Assembly: GCA_001949185.1 (NCBI GenBank)
Contig: BDGG01000007.1
Coordinates: 1,748,215-1,812,214, forward strand
Direction: 5' to 3'
Source: Ramazzottius varieornatus
Lineage: Eukaryota > Tardigrada > Eutardigrada > Parachela > Ramazzottiidae
Length of the DNA stretch: 64,000 nt
Shown: in pieces, positions 48,269 through 60,111 of the stretch
Layout of the letters: each line of letters opens with the position of its first letter
Position numbering within the stretch: position 1 is the first letter of the stretch
Position numbers and translations under genes: made by a program
Notes under the pieces: model-generated
Told to the model about the DNA's origin: nothing
Database searches by the model: none
Seen by the model: only the letters and a program-made list of their open reading frames with translations

Positions 48269-48448
48269 TTACATCGACATGACATGACCAACTATACTAG
48301 CACAGTCTAAAATTTCACAGAACTCATGGAAGATAAATTTTACAAAGGTGATACTGATCGTAGAAGTGATGAAAGCAGAGAGGAGCTTTGCACCAGCCGC
48401 ACTTAAGCAAAAGCCGGTCGTCGCAGTGTTCATGGTCGCAATGACCAG

Positions 48449-50217
48449 TCAACTTCTTGGGGAAGAGAATTCGGTAGGATTTACATAGTCAAAGGACTCG
48501 TCAGTATAGCCGCACAGATGCCAGGCCTGGTTCACTAGGTCTCCAAACCGAGGAGACTGAAATTGTTGGTAAACCAAAGAATGCATCTTGAGGATTACGT
48601 CTCGATGATGAACTTGAAGTGGAAGGCTGTGCAAAATGATGAAACTGGAGATCTTCCGGAAGAAGTCTTTATATATTCGGAAGAAGAGTCTGTCCAGTGG
48701 TTGGATATCACCAGTCACTTTCGGAGGAATCGTGATCATTTCGTATTCCAGTTCTTCAGGCTTGAATTCCAAAACAGCTTCCTGGTCAGAATAGGTTCTC
48801 CACGAATCGGCCAGCAGAATGCAGTGATCTTCCACATGAGAAAACAATATCTTTTCACACCATTCCAAGTAGAGCTTCTTTGTCATCTTCCCCGAAGCCG
48901 AAGCAGTGACATAGAGGTTGTCAGCTTTAAACATTGTCCTTGCCACAATAGGACCGAAAACGCCTTTGTCCTCCTGGAGAGTGATCCACAGTTGTGGGAG
49001 AAACTTGCGTGTGCCGGGCGAAATGGTCATCATAACCGTATAGCTACGCGTCATGGAGTTCTCCAACTGACAGATCGCAAGAACATGTTTTGCGCCGGCC
49101 AGATGCAGTGTGCGCCCTGGTCTCATCTTGTAATCGAACCCAGACTGATCCGTGTTCCACATACAGTCCAAGCCGTAATCTGAGATCCTCGGTCTGACAA
49201 GGGCGACACACTCCTCCGCAGTTTTCGTTACTTGCGGAGCTTCTTGAATGTATTTGTCGGTCACGAACTTGATGATCTTCCGATCGACGATGCCGTAATA
49301 CCTACAATATCGACCCCGTTAGTGTGGCGCAGTAACTCGTGAGCGAAATTCTCGGTTGAAGTGATCTGCGTAAGCAATGATACATATTTCATTTTAATAC
49401 TTCAATGTGTTTACCTCCTCAACTTTCCCACCCAGTCCGGAAACGCCGTGAAACCTACCAGGCCAATGGTTCGGTTCGCAGTAACAGCCCAACGTCGAAT
49501 ATCCATATCTTTCACAATATGAGGCCTCTGCTTGGCCAGGAAGAAGTGCTTGCCAGTCTCCAAACGCAGCGCCTTCAGCTTACCATATCTGGAACCGCCC
49601 TCAGCAACATGTCGTTCCCATTCTTGGAGTTGTCGAATACTTGTGACTTTCTTGAACTTGGTCTGGACACACGAAAGGCTACGTCGTTTCTTCGTAGCGA
49701 AATTCTTCCAGAAATCGACGGAGCGTTTGTTCTAGTCGAGGGTGACTGCGTTACTTGGCGGCTGTTTTGGCTTCGGTATTCGCGGGACATAGAGTTCGTT
49801 GGATGATGGTTCCGTTCCACTGGAGAAAGGCTCGACGACTTTATCTTCTTGGCTAGGATTTTCGTCGGGTTCAGCCAGCTGATTAGACGCAACAACCAAC
49901 TTCTCGAACTCGTCGAACGTCTGCATATCTGTTTGCAGTTCATATTGCAGGTCTTCCTCACGTGCCAACGAAGAACTACCTGCTCGGTTGATTTTGACAT
50001 CCATATATTCTGAAACAGGAATAGAAAGGTGGAATATCTCTGCCATAATATCAATGTCAGCCATAGTGAACGGCAACAGTACAATACCTTTGACGAGTTC
50101 TTTTAACTGCTTATCAGCCTCGCTCGGTTGTCCATCCAGTTGGAAGAGCTGCTTGTAGTCCTTCTCCAGAAGCTTCAACACATTCATCGGATTAACGGAA
50201 TCCATTTCGGGCGACAA
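48449..50217 (-). pseudogene. pogo/Tigger-like transposase (DDE_1), one in-frame stop
   Basis: Exons in transcript order: 50217-49415 and 49301-48449, with a 113 bp GT-AG intron. The first exon has an acidic N-terminal part of about 160 residues (MSPEMDSVNPMNVLKLLEKD), then TAG at 49732-49734, then in-frame sequence typical of these transposases (KKVTSIRQLQEWERHVAEGG, RRWAVTANRTIGLVGF). The catalytic DDE_1 region shows MWNTDQSGFDY (first Asp), ILLADSWRTYSD (second Asp) and GDIQPLDRLFFRIYKDF (the usual QPLD motif). The second exon runs unbroken for 284 codons. Either the N-terminal frame is a separate protein, or the element is disabled by the TAG. Nearly identical TIRs point to recent activity. 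Confidence 0.72.
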
Positions 50218-50390
50218 TGGAAATCACGCAGTAACGGAACGATGATGTAAGAGCAATGAAGCAACAGGCACAGAAAAACTGATTGCGCTTGGCTTAGCGT
50301 AGAGTACAAGCGCAACTGGTTCAATCAATATCAAATCAACCATCAGGCAATCAAATCAGTTGATTTGCTGTCACACTGGTGATCCGCCCT

Positions 50391-50540
50391 GAATTTGACG
50401 TCACTTCCGCTTCCTGTGGCGTCTTCCAGGATTTTATTTCGCCGATTTAGTTTAACTCAGTTTGTGGAGCAAACTCTGCTCTATCATGCTATCATATTGG
50501 TTTGAGGATCAGAGAGAAAAGACTGGCGTTAATCCCTTGT
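50391..50540 (-). repeat. Right terminal inverted repeat of the transposon
   Basis: Inverted copy of 48119-48268, ending CCCTTGT at 50540. Confidence 0.88.
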
Positions 50541-51853
50541 GAAATCCCTTACATAATGTTGACGAACAGATATCTAGAAGGCTGGAGACACCGCTTCGAA
50601 TCTCCTTCGACTTACAGAATGCTTCCTGGAAAACAAGTTTGATTGAAAAGCATACGAGTATTCAGTGAGATTTGAGTCAAGGCAATGCGGTATACCAGCG
50701 AAAACAGTTCACGCAGCAGGAACATGTGATTGTTCAACGCGCTTAGCATTTCTGGTTCAAGGTCGCGGGAACGTTTCTGCCATGCTGATGTAGACGTGAT
50801 TTCCTGGCAGATATAGGCCGTGAAAAGCGGACAGTCACAGCGTAGAAAACTTTTCTTCTCACACCGGAATCGTGTAGAAACTCCACGTCCATTTGATTCA
50901 TGGCCTCGTTGAAATCCCCGCATGTCCTAATGTCCAGATCTCTACAAGCTAATCGTTCCTATACGAAGCAAAAAAAATTATTAAAGTGATTGTTTCCTGT
51001 ATGGCCGCCAACAGTGGTCCGTAGCCCGTATGGGGGAAAAATCCCGCACTTGCAAAATTATGACTTCCAGGTCTTGCTGAAGAAGAGGGCTCAGATTAAT
51101 GAGCAACGAAGGCGGTGGTTTTCTCTTCCAATATACTGTCATACTTCCCCGTCTGTCCATCAGCGGCACTAGTCCTAAAGCCAGCTCGGCGAAACAAGGC
51201 GACACGGAATGAAGGAAGGTGCTCCATCGCGGGTCTTTGTGGTTGTCCAAGACGTCACGCAGGCTTTCGGCAATCAGCGCCACACATCCAAAGTACATCG
51301 TGGCCAGCTGCTCGTATCCCAGTTGGTCTGTATGATCTTTCGTGAGTACTTCCGGGTCCAGGAACAACTTCGTCCGTTCTTCCTCCTCATTCTCAAAGTT
51401 GATCGACAGCAAGTTATTGTTTCGAATGGAGTATCACGCTTTTTTGGCCGGTCTCTTGTATGGCACATCGAACTTCAATCGAGAACCTCTTAGCAAAGCT
51501 TCCCTGCAAATCAATCCATCGATCGTCTTTCGCGTTTATTAGGAACACCTTGTAATCATCATCGAGACTTCGCGGTAGTGATACACACCTGACTACTTCC
51601 TCCTTGCGTTTCCCGACTTTGAAACAGCGTTTTAATCTACCGTTTGCCTGAAAGCGCTCGGAAATATGATGCAGGGAATTGGGAATAGCGGTGCAATGGA
51701 GGAGAACGTTGCCCACCATCGCATTCAGAGCATTGGTGTTAGTGGAAGACCAGGCATTCATGTAGCTCTGCGTCGAGCACTTGATGTGGTCGGGAAATTT
51801 TGCACGAAATGTCTCCAGCAAACTATCCATCCCGAAGACGAAGAAGTTCAAAC

Positions 51854-52792
51854 CTTAAAATTCAAGCCACGTACGTGTCTGCGTAGGTGCCAAATCATTA
51901 CGCCCACTTGGAGAACAATGCAATGCGTTTACACCTCCAGCGAATAAGGTCAGAAAGTGATCGTGATTCTACATGTATGACGGGCAGAGACTGTTGTGGG
52001 AAAGATTATCATTCATGCGCTCGTTTAGGAATTATAAGCCCCACTCCATATGACCTGCTAAAACCCGATGCCACGAAAGAAAGAAAGATGAAAAGAAAGG
52101 GAGGAAGGGAAAAATATAAGTACTGTACACCGGCAGAACGGTGTCGCGAAATCGAGAGTGATAAATTTTGTGTTGAAGTGTACGATACGTTGCCGCCGTA
52201 TGATGCAGCACCGGGGGGGGGGGGGGCANNNNNNNNNNNNNNNNNNNNNNNNNNNNNNNNNNNNNNNNNNNNNNNNNNCCCGGGGGGGGGGGGGGGGCAA
52301 CAGCCGGCCAAATGCCCATGCGTCATGGCCACTTTTTTGCCTAGCACAATGACTTTATTTGCCACTCGAGCGAAGCAGTTCGATCGATGAAGAATCCCAG
52401 AACGTCCATATTATAAATAAACCTCATTCTACAAACGCAGCATCAGGTTTGGTTCTCATCCGAGTGACACGCTTGTGAATAGTTCTGGTGAATTAGGAAA
52501 ATCATCCCGGTATCAAATGGACGGCAAAATTTCGGTTTTACCCTTATGTACTGTAACTATAACAGCTGGGCTCTCAAGCCGTGATTTATGAGACAGCTGA
52601 AGGCCTAATGGGGCTATGAAATAAATTTTATGACCTGATGCACTTATGGTGTAGCACCACCAAGTAAAAAGGAACAAATCACGAACTTGTTATTTTATGT
52701 CGTTAGGTTGAGTGGAAAATTTGTATATCTGCAATTGAACTGACATAGCCAGAGAGTGCTTTTTGGAACGCTGAAAAATGGAAGATTGCAGC
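51854..52792. other. Stretch with G-run assembly gap
   Basis: No exon supported. It contains the second N gap; long reading frames crossing the gap are meaningless. Confidence 0.5.
52212..52298. repeat. Poly-G tracts flanking a 50 N gap
   Basis: A run of about 14 G precedes the N block (52229-52278) and a run of about 15 G follows it. Long homopolymers commonly end contigs, so the gap is probably technical. Confidence 0.75.
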
Positions 52793-53623
52793 TCATTCGG
52801 GGCAAATTTGATCTTTCCTGTCGAAGACGGGCTTGATACGCTGCAGGTTGCTGACATGAGCGCAAGACCCTTCGCAACAGATGACGATATCCCCGGGCAT
52901 GCGCACCTTGCAGTCTTCGTGACGGTTGCATCCACCATCGTTACAGAAGGCTCTAGCGTTGGTGCCTTTGTTTGATGGTTGATATGACTCCAGTGGTCCG
53001 TGACACATATCCGAGATGATGCTCTCCTGGCTGTCGGTCCTTTTTGAATCGTCACCGTTGCGCGATCCGCCCTTGTTGGTATCGGCGCCGGCGGTGTAGG
53101 GAACTTCAGCAGGATATCCGGGATTTTTTCCGGCGACACTTCGCTCTTTGTATAGACTAACCTCTTTACACACCTTCGCCACTGCAGAATAAAGCTTGAA
53201 AGGAGCCCTGATTCGTCTGGCATTATGCACAACTTGAGCAGTGTTATCATTCGAACAACTGGGCAAGCAATGTCGTCCGACAATTGATGCAGTAGTTTAT
53301 AGTTACCATCGAGGCAGATATGGCGAGTGGGAGCTCGCGGACACTTTCCGACATAATCCGCGTCCTGCTTCGATCGTGGACGGTTCTCCGAGCCATCGAT
53401 GGGTCCACACTCGGATTTCTTCTGATACTTGAAGCATTGTTGGTTATACGGACATCGCAGTGGAGTATTGTACTGTGAAAGTAAGTTTTTCGCTCACCCA
53501 TAACCCGTTCGAAAACACAAAAGAGGACAAAGTACTTACCCCACACTGTTCGCTGCTTTCCGATACCGTTATGAGAAGAAAGAAGAAGGAGAAAACTGCC
53601 AGAGGGATACTAAACCAATCCAT
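52793..53623 (-). CDS. Secreted cysteine-rich protein of unknown family
   Basis: Exons in transcript order: 53623-53540, 53472-53307, 53232-52793; 230 codons (229 residues). The signal peptide is strong (MDWFSIPLAVFSFFLLITVS). Mature Cys-containing segments: LRCPYNQQCFKYQKKSECG, GKCPRAPTRHICLD, then a long middle part with few Cys, and at the end CNDGGCNRHEDCKVRMPGD followed by CCEGSC. The CC-x(3)-C pattern with preceding Cys pairs faintly recalls WAP-type inhibitors, but spacing does not fit well. I chose the acceptor before 53232 (GCTCAAG|TT) because it is the only one keeping the Cys-rich frame open. Confidence 0.68.
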
Positions 53624-54694
53624 GTTGTATCTCCTGCTAACGTTACGGTTTGTCAAGAGGTAGATTGTTTGTTGCATAAAACAGGCTGGACTTGTCGCTT
53701 TCATGGATCAACGCAGAGGCTCGGGCTCGAAAACAATCGAATCAACCCGGAGAAAGCTGATATATCTGGTACACAACAGCAAAAAATGGGACCTTTGCTC
53801 CTTTGAACCGTTTTAGGAATCCACCTTGGTTCCGAAGACCAACCACCTGTATGTAGAGCAATGACAGCACTAGCCGTGGCTCCGGCATGGGCGGACGCGA
53901 CGATAGACAGGACCAATGGGAAACCTAAAGAGCCCAAATGTAGGATGGACAAATCCGATCGTTTTTTGAGAGGTTCAGGAAGGGTATGTCTGTTTTGATG
54001 GCAGATTTGAGGCCCAGGAAGAACCAAGCTCACAACTATTAATAAAATGACGGATGCATAAGGCGCGAACGATGGTGCGACGACTGGTCCAGAAATGAGA
54101 ATCATAAAGGCGACTTCCGTATGAAAGACACAAAGACAACACAGCATCAATTTTTTTCGATCCTTAGAATTTCTGCGTCCTCTATGGGACCGAAAGGTAA
54201 ACTACCCAGAAAAATAGAATTTCTCGGGATCGAACAGAATGGGCCGGTCCCTCCAAGTACTTTGATCTCCAATGTTCTGAATTCCACACAACAGCGGGAG
54301 CTTGCAATTGTTGTCGAGGAACATATCCAACAATTTTGCGATGTTTTTATGCGTGGCGTAATATCGATATAGAAGCAGCAGTACGAGTAATATAACTAAT
54401 ATTAATCAAAAGCAGCACAGCTAGGCTTTCTGCACTTCTATCACGTGGAAAAGAAGGGGAAGACAGAACACTCGGACGCAGGCCAGGGAAAACTTGCCGT
54501 GCCTCTCCGATCGCAATATCCAGATAGCCCACACGCATGACCACCGTCCAAATAGACCATGCGCCAGTCTTGCGCTCGTCTTCTTGCTTCGCCATGTGGG
54601 CTTCCGAAAACATCCATGGATACTTACTGTTTGAAATTTCCAACTACAGTGCACGATTTATGGAAACGTAGCGTTTCTACTGGGCAGTATCAAA
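53624..54694. other. Region with possible membrane-protein exons on the minus strand
   Basis: A minus-strand frame at 53701-54150 holds two or three hydrophobic segments (for example VAFMILISGPVVAPSFAPY and LGFPLVLSIVASAHAGATAS), and another frame starts MAKQEDERKTGAWSIWTVVM near 54595. No splice model joining them kept frame, so I do not call a gene. Confidence 0.3.
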
Positions 54695-56120
54695 ATGGAT
54701 GCCACAATTGATCGCCGGAAAGGTCTTCTGTTCGACGCGGGACAGAGGTTCATAGCTCGCTGGATGAGTATTGGGCTTGCACTTGTTGGAGTGGGTACGA
54801 CTGGATTCGGAGTGTCTCTTCTGTTGTCCGATCATACCGAATTCACCTTTAATGCTGTCAACTCTTTACCAACAAAAGGACTGTATGCAACAGCGATGTC
54901 TAGCATTGGTATATGGCTACTCACCAGCGGAGTAATCGGAGCCAAAGATCAAGCAAAGTCTGATGGTGGGCTGGGTATGAGCTTCTACTCATCACCTTAC
55001 TGCTTGCCAGCCCTAGCATTGACGTCGCGTTTTGCTGTCCAGCTAGTGAGCGAGGATGTTAGGCATGCGGACTCACGCAACGCCAACATCTCTGCAGACA
55101 GAATCGGTCCAGGTTCTCCAAGCAGCAACCAGGTCGCCGAATTTGGATGCTCTATCCTGCAACTTACAAGTATCCGATTTTCTTATGTGCCATCGTGACA
55201 CACGTCCTTGGTCAAGCTTTACTGTACATGTACAAGCGGTACAGTGCACAGAATGCATCCCCCGCGGTGGTCACATGGTCTTGTGATATTAGTCACTGGT
55301 ATCCGATTTCAGGTGACCACCGGAAGTGATGTATTCTCTGCACTGTATAACGCATGTACCTCGTAACGACACATGGGTTCTTGCAGATGTGATCCTCCGC
55401 TACATGATTCCTTTTACCGTGGTCTGTGCCATTACCCTTTCGAGGTACTTTGACAACGAGCTGGAACGAAAGGAGCACAGCGAGTATATAACGGTTCCCG
55501 AAGAAAAGCAGCTGGCCTTATTCTGCAGTAAGTGCTCATGGGTCGTCCAGTTCGTCGCGGGCCTTTCGCTGTTTCTTGTCGTTGTTTACTCGCTCGTCCA
55601 TCCTCCGTCCACATCTACTTGGGCGGAAAAGCGTTTCACTTGCTGGACGCTGGTGCTATCAGTCGGTTCCATGTTTCCTGCTGCTGCTGCACAGAGTGCG
55701 CAGAAAACCGCGGCGCTTTTCTCGGCTTTGCTGGGTGCAACACTGGGCCAATACCTGTGCGGAATTGTCCTGGGTGACAGTTATGTCTTGAAGATGAGCC
55801 AGATGTGCAAAGATGAACATGGTTTATCTTTGAAAACCCAAGAAGATGCCATTTTTGATACGACCCAGCTAGAATTTTTGCGGACCGTGGCTGGTATGTA
55901 ATGCGTTTGATGGAAAGTGAAGTAACTCTAGCACTGACTTTATGCGGAACTGACTTTACTGTGCATTCCTCTAGCTATCCTCTTCGTGTTATACTCCACC
56001 AACAGCTTGCTGTTTCGAGATATCCTGCACGCGCAGAAGAAAGCAAAGAGCCAGGGCAACGTCAAGACTTCCCCAATGCTTGTGATCGAAAGAGCCCCGG
56101 GAGCCCAACTGTTACCTTAA
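54695..56120 (+). CDS. Multipass membrane protein (exon structure partly unresolved)
   Basis: Supported exons: 54695-54974, about 55098-55312, 55387-55893, 55975-56120 (stop). One short exon near 54996-55030 is probably missing, because the phases of the first two do not join. Hydrophobic segments: WMSIGLALVGVGTTGFGVSL, GLYATAMSSIGIWLLTSGVI, YPIFLCAIVTHVLGQALLYM, LRYMIPFTVVCAITLSRYF, VVQFVAGLSLFLVVVYSLV, WTLVLSVGSMFPAAAAQS, LFSALLGATLGQYLCGIVL and AILFVLYSTNSLLF. That makes about eight. The HWYPISDVILRY segment is reminiscent of the ISD motif in Frag1/DRAM/Sfk1 proteins, but the rest does not match convincingly. Function unknown. Confidence 0.5.
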
Positions 56121-58070
56121 AAGCTGCTCGTTTCAGTGGAAAGATTGGTGCTGCGTACCATCCAGATCTGCCATTCTTTGCGCCATGATCTATTTTATTC
56201 ATCGAAATGTCCGGAAAAGAGGAAAGATAATCACAGACAAACGAAATACTTCCTAGCGGTTAGTATTATCTGTTGTTCCAGGCGAGTCATCATTGGTCGA
56301 CGCGTGAAATAAAAAACGGCTCTATCACAAACATCCAGAAAAAGCATCAGTGCATGCGCCTGTAGATTGGGATACTTCCATGTGCTTAGCAGAAAGGTGC
56401 CGTGAGAAAGAAATCCAGGAAGGAGAGTGAACAAGGATATAAAAATAATCTCCGATGGGTCCATGCTCGCCATTTTCTGCAAGCAAATAATACCAAAGGG
56501 TTCGTTAAGATACAGTACTTATTGTATCGGTCGGGAATATACCCACTGACGAAGCTCAATCGTACCTGTCGGTTTCCACTGAATGCCCGTGCATACCGCT
56601 GAGAGAATCGGACTGCTGGCTTTGGATTCGGTTCGCAAAAAGACTTTCAATGACACATTGGGGAGAGATTCTTCGCTCCGCTAGAACTCTCGAACGAATA
56701 ACGGAAGAGTGAATTTTCTTCTGCGCATAGTACTGTTATCCATTATAATCGTTTTCACTTCGAAAAACGACTATTGCTGGCCGAAAACCACAACAACGAA
56801 CGGTAAACTCTGCACGTCGAAATCGAGCGCGCGCGGCTTGATGTCGCAATGGCGCATACCGGAGGCGATGACGACTTGGTGGAACTGGTTTGTCCAGTTA
56901 TTTTTTTTGTACTGGGCATCACAGCTCACTGCAGCTATCAATTGAGATCAGAATCACTTTTGACCAAAATAGTGTTTTGCGCAAAGTACTGTTTTCCTCC
57001 GCTGGGATTCATCCGTAGAATGCAGTAAGCTACGTACCCGAAAGTATACCTCGCATGTACTGAGAGTGGCGCCACGTTCGGTGAAGGAATAGCAACGCTG
57101 ACAATCAAATTCAGTTAACTCATCTCCGCGCCACACCGTTTTATTGAAAGCCGGGAGACAGAAAATTGTTTGTTCGGGGCTGTATCGTGTGCGTTTGCTT
57201 CTTTGTCAACCAGATATACTAGCTTTGAAATTTGGTCGCGCGTTGACAGCCTGTATGTTATACTGATATGAAACTGATCTTGGCGATCGAGCGGGTTTTC
57301 CGACTGAAATACCGAGGTTCTAAAGTCCACGAAAAGTTTATGCAACCACCGTGTTCAAGGATGTCTGCGTCCCACGAAGCTGCTGAACTTACCAATAACC
57401 TGTGCCGTGGTACTTTATGGGCTGTTTCTGTGGTGGCAGCACTGTAAAGTACAGGTGAGTATTTTCAGCATGAGATCTGTTTCTATTGTCCAGCTTAGAT
57501 CCTGCAGGGCCCACAACTGCATAGCGAGACCGCTGTTGCGGCTGAAAATCTAGCTCTGTATGTGACGTCAAGGCTTAATGTGAACGTCATGTTATCTGAC
57601 ATAGTTGAAGGTCCCCGTATCAAGTTTGATGGATCGTCATGTTCCAGATCCTGCCGTTAAAACACTGTATATCTTACCACTGCACGAGGTGCGTCTCCAA
57701 CTTGCAGCCTTAATGGCAGACGCGCATAACCTCACCTTGGATTGCCCTTTTTTTATTGTGAACGATAAACCTGGCTTCACGATCTTCGTATCTCACCTTT
57801 TATAGGTCGTACCGTCAAATTCAATGCACGATTATGCTTTAGTAGGGGTCGGGCAGTTGGACGAAGCATTATCCTCCTAAGACAGTATAGTTCGCCACAT
57901 GACCCCTTGCCAGCATGACCACGACATTCTTGGATACATGGAAGCTGGAAAAATGTATAAAACGCCTACCCACGACAGTCAGTCACCCCCATGCATCGAG
58001 CTAGCGCATTTTGTTTTCCAGTGGAAAAGTGTCCACTGTTTTCTTTCTTGCAACCAAGTGGCGGGTCAAA
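56121..58070. other. Long region without a supported gene
   Basis: A minus-strand frame at 56231-56482 has two hydrophobic stretches (IIFISLFTLLPGFLSHGTFL) and could be an exon of an unmapped gene. Otherwise nothing was recognised in nearly 2 kb. Confidence 0.35.
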
Positions 58071-59823
58071 ATGGCGTTCTCATGCGGCATCGCGATAGTT
58101 GTGCTGGTAAGACAAATCTTAATCTTCTTGCTGTATATTAATGCCAATGCGAGACGTTTGATTCCGAAAACATCTTGTAGTCAATGTATGAGTATGTTTT
58201 CAGGCAATAGCACTGATCTTTTCGACGCCGGTCTTTGGCAATGGGAAGAGAGGAACTCGTGTCGGCGAACTGGTGGGACCTTTGTCTTCATGCTCGATCA
58301 GTTCAAATACGGACTTCTACCAACCTTGCATAGACCCGCGGTCCACCTGTGTGCTGGACAGTACTGGTACGGGAAGGTACGTTTGTCAATGCAAAACAGG
58401 ATTCGAGCCAAGCGATGACTTCTCCAAGTGTATTAATGGTAAGTCTTGTCGAATTGATTAAGAATAAGTGCTTGTGAAATATCGCTGCTCAATCAGTACT
58501 TTCTGTCGACACCCATCACAAGTTTATCATTATAACTAACTACTTGCATCTTACCAACGGCAGACGCTTCGGTAACACTGAATGCCACGGAATGTCTGGA
58601 CGATAGTGACTGCGCTCGCACGTTGTCGGTCTGCCGCGCGAACCGTATCATTCCAACCGCAGTTCCCGGCGGTGCTAAACCGACTGTCTCTTCCACTGGC
58701 AGAAGGTGCCAGTGCCCCGACGACAAGGACTTTGACCCAAAAACCGGCACATGTGCTACAGGTACGAGCTGCCTCTGGTCAGGTTTCCACCCCTTACCTC
58801 AACCCCCAACGCGTTCACGCTACATAATGGCACATGCTTGTGTGATATGTCTTGGCAGCGTTCACAGCAAGTGATGGTTGCTACCAAAGGAGCGGAACCC
58901 CGTACTGCAGATACCGTAACCCCGAATATGTCTGTTCATCTTCAACGGCCACAACCACTCCAAATTCGTGCACTTGTCAGCCTCCGGCCCAGTTCGATAA
59001 AGTCACACTGGCATGCGCAAGTAGGTACTGATCAAAAGCAGAAAAGGAAGTTTGGAACGTTTCACGTGAAGTCGTTCATTAGATCCAGCACTAAAAGCCT
59101 GCAAAGGTGACAATGATTGTATTGACGTGAAGATGGACACTGGGACTTCGACCACGTCCACTGCAACCTGTGACACTAAAACGGGAAAGTGTGTCTGCGT
59201 CATGAAGGCTCAACCTGCGTCTCCCAATACAGGCCCCGCTGTTGTGCCAGTAATTCCCCAAGGCACCCCGGGCTTTCCTACCTATGCTCCCGGCCTGCCT
59301 GACTTCAAGTGCACACGTAAGAATCTATCAAACGTCTATGTTCTTTCAAGTCCTATGGCAGCCATGGTTGATGCTGTAACTTTGACTGGATAGCTGTCCC
59401 GGTCCAGACTGCCTGTACGGACAACACCAACTGTGCGACAGGTCTCCAACACTTTTGTTGGAAAGCTTTGTCGACTGCTACATCAGGTCTCTGCATGTGT
59501 CTACCGCTGACAAGACCCGCCCTGAACGGTTTACTGTGTAACGGTATGCTTAAGTCGGTAACAGTAGAGTTTACTGCACTTTCGCACACGCATCCCTTAT
59601 CTGTCAATTTTCTTCAGATGCTTTCGGAAGATGCTGCAATCCAGCTCTACCCTTCAACACTTATCAGTGCGGTCTACCAATCAACCCACTTCCAATCGGG
59701 GTGTCAAACCTTAGTTGTCAATCGGGATTCTGTGGATGCGCACCCGGTACCACCTACCAAGCACAAAGAGGATGTGTTACGGCCGTATCGTCCAACGGAG
59801 CAACCTGCAATATACGCTCGTAG
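58071..59823 (+). CDS. Secreted EGF-like / cysteine-rich repeat protein
   Basis: Exons 58071-58106, 58204-58438, 58564-58761, 58868-59020, 59107-59316, 59394-59543 and 59618-59823 give 396 codons (395 residues). The signal peptide is split by intron 1 (MAFSCGIAIVVL + AIALIFSTPVFG). Each later exon is bounded by phase-1 introns and codes one Cys-rich unit: an EGF-like unit (CIDPRSTCVLD, YVCQCKTGFEPSDDFSKC), then units of the form C-x(5)-C ... C-x-C (CLDDSDCARTLSVC with RCQCPDDKDFDPKTGTC; NDCIDVKMD with GKCVCVMKA; CTDNTNCATG with LCMCLPL; SCQSGFCGCAPG). Phase-1 symmetric exons allow duplication of modules, and the units look like diverged duplicates. Extracellular matrix or receptor-ligand roles are possible; no partner can be named. 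Confidence 0.8.
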
Positions 59824-60111
59824 AAGCTTCAGAAACATGCTCCAATCTGAACCGTAATTTACAGTTTTGAGCGTAACGCGGAAATCCTGAAGCATTTCGT
59901 TGTCAAGTTCGAAAATAATGCTGTCCAACACGGCCAGGATCATGAACATGTGGTATGTTATGTGTGGTGGTTACTCACACCTTCAAATTACGTAACAACG
60001 TCGATAGGTTCAGCCCGATAATAAATGCACTTCGAACATGACGCAATCTCGAAATGAGCAAAGGAAGTTACTCTGTCAAAGGTACATGCATGACGAAACA
60101 CCGCAGGTCTG
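59824..60111. other. Short convergent spacer
   Basis: 3' flanks of the Cys-rich and chitin-binding genes. Confidence 0.4.

Larger units (their letters stand above)
48119..50540 (-). mobile_element. 2.4 kb DDE-superfamily DNA transposon with 150 bp TIRs
   Basis: Terminal inverted repeats are 48119-48268 and 50391-50540. The outer ends read ACAAGGGATTAACGCCAGTC on both strands and the inner ends GGAAGTGACGTCAAATTC. The two arms differ at only a few positions (for example GATAAAC versus GTTAAAC). The internal minus-strand frames encode a pogo/Tigger-like transposase. No clear target-site duplication was identified: the flanks are CTG and GAA rather than the TA expected for pogo-type elements. 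Confidence 0.85.
47684..51853 (-). pseudogene. Unrecognised multi-exon host gene, interrupted by a transposon and a stop codon
   Basis: Recognisable exons in transcript order: 51853-51589, 51503-51050, about 50941-50863, 50803-50616, then, beyond the transposon, 48115-47925 and 47822-47684 (stop). The protein is helical and Leu-rich (QLATMYFGCVALIAESLRDV, SVSPCFAELALGLVPLMD, MLSALNNHMFLLRELFSLVY, WDIVKLAWTLHRLTA); I do not recognise the family. Two lesions are visible. TGA at 51434-51436 lies in frame inside the second exon, between KRPAKKA and YSIRNNN. The transposon at 48119-50540 ends one base from the AG acceptor of the exon at 48115. Phases across the transposon, and between 51050 and 50941, could not be matched. 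The gene is probably dead in this assembly, unless the TGA is an error and the transposon is spliced out. The 5' end is not mapped. Confidence 0.5.

Noticed and set aside
52009-52390. Frames crossing the N gap that appear to be Pro- or Gly-rich proteins
   Set aside because: The repeats come from translating G runs next to unknown bases; no real protein can be inferred.
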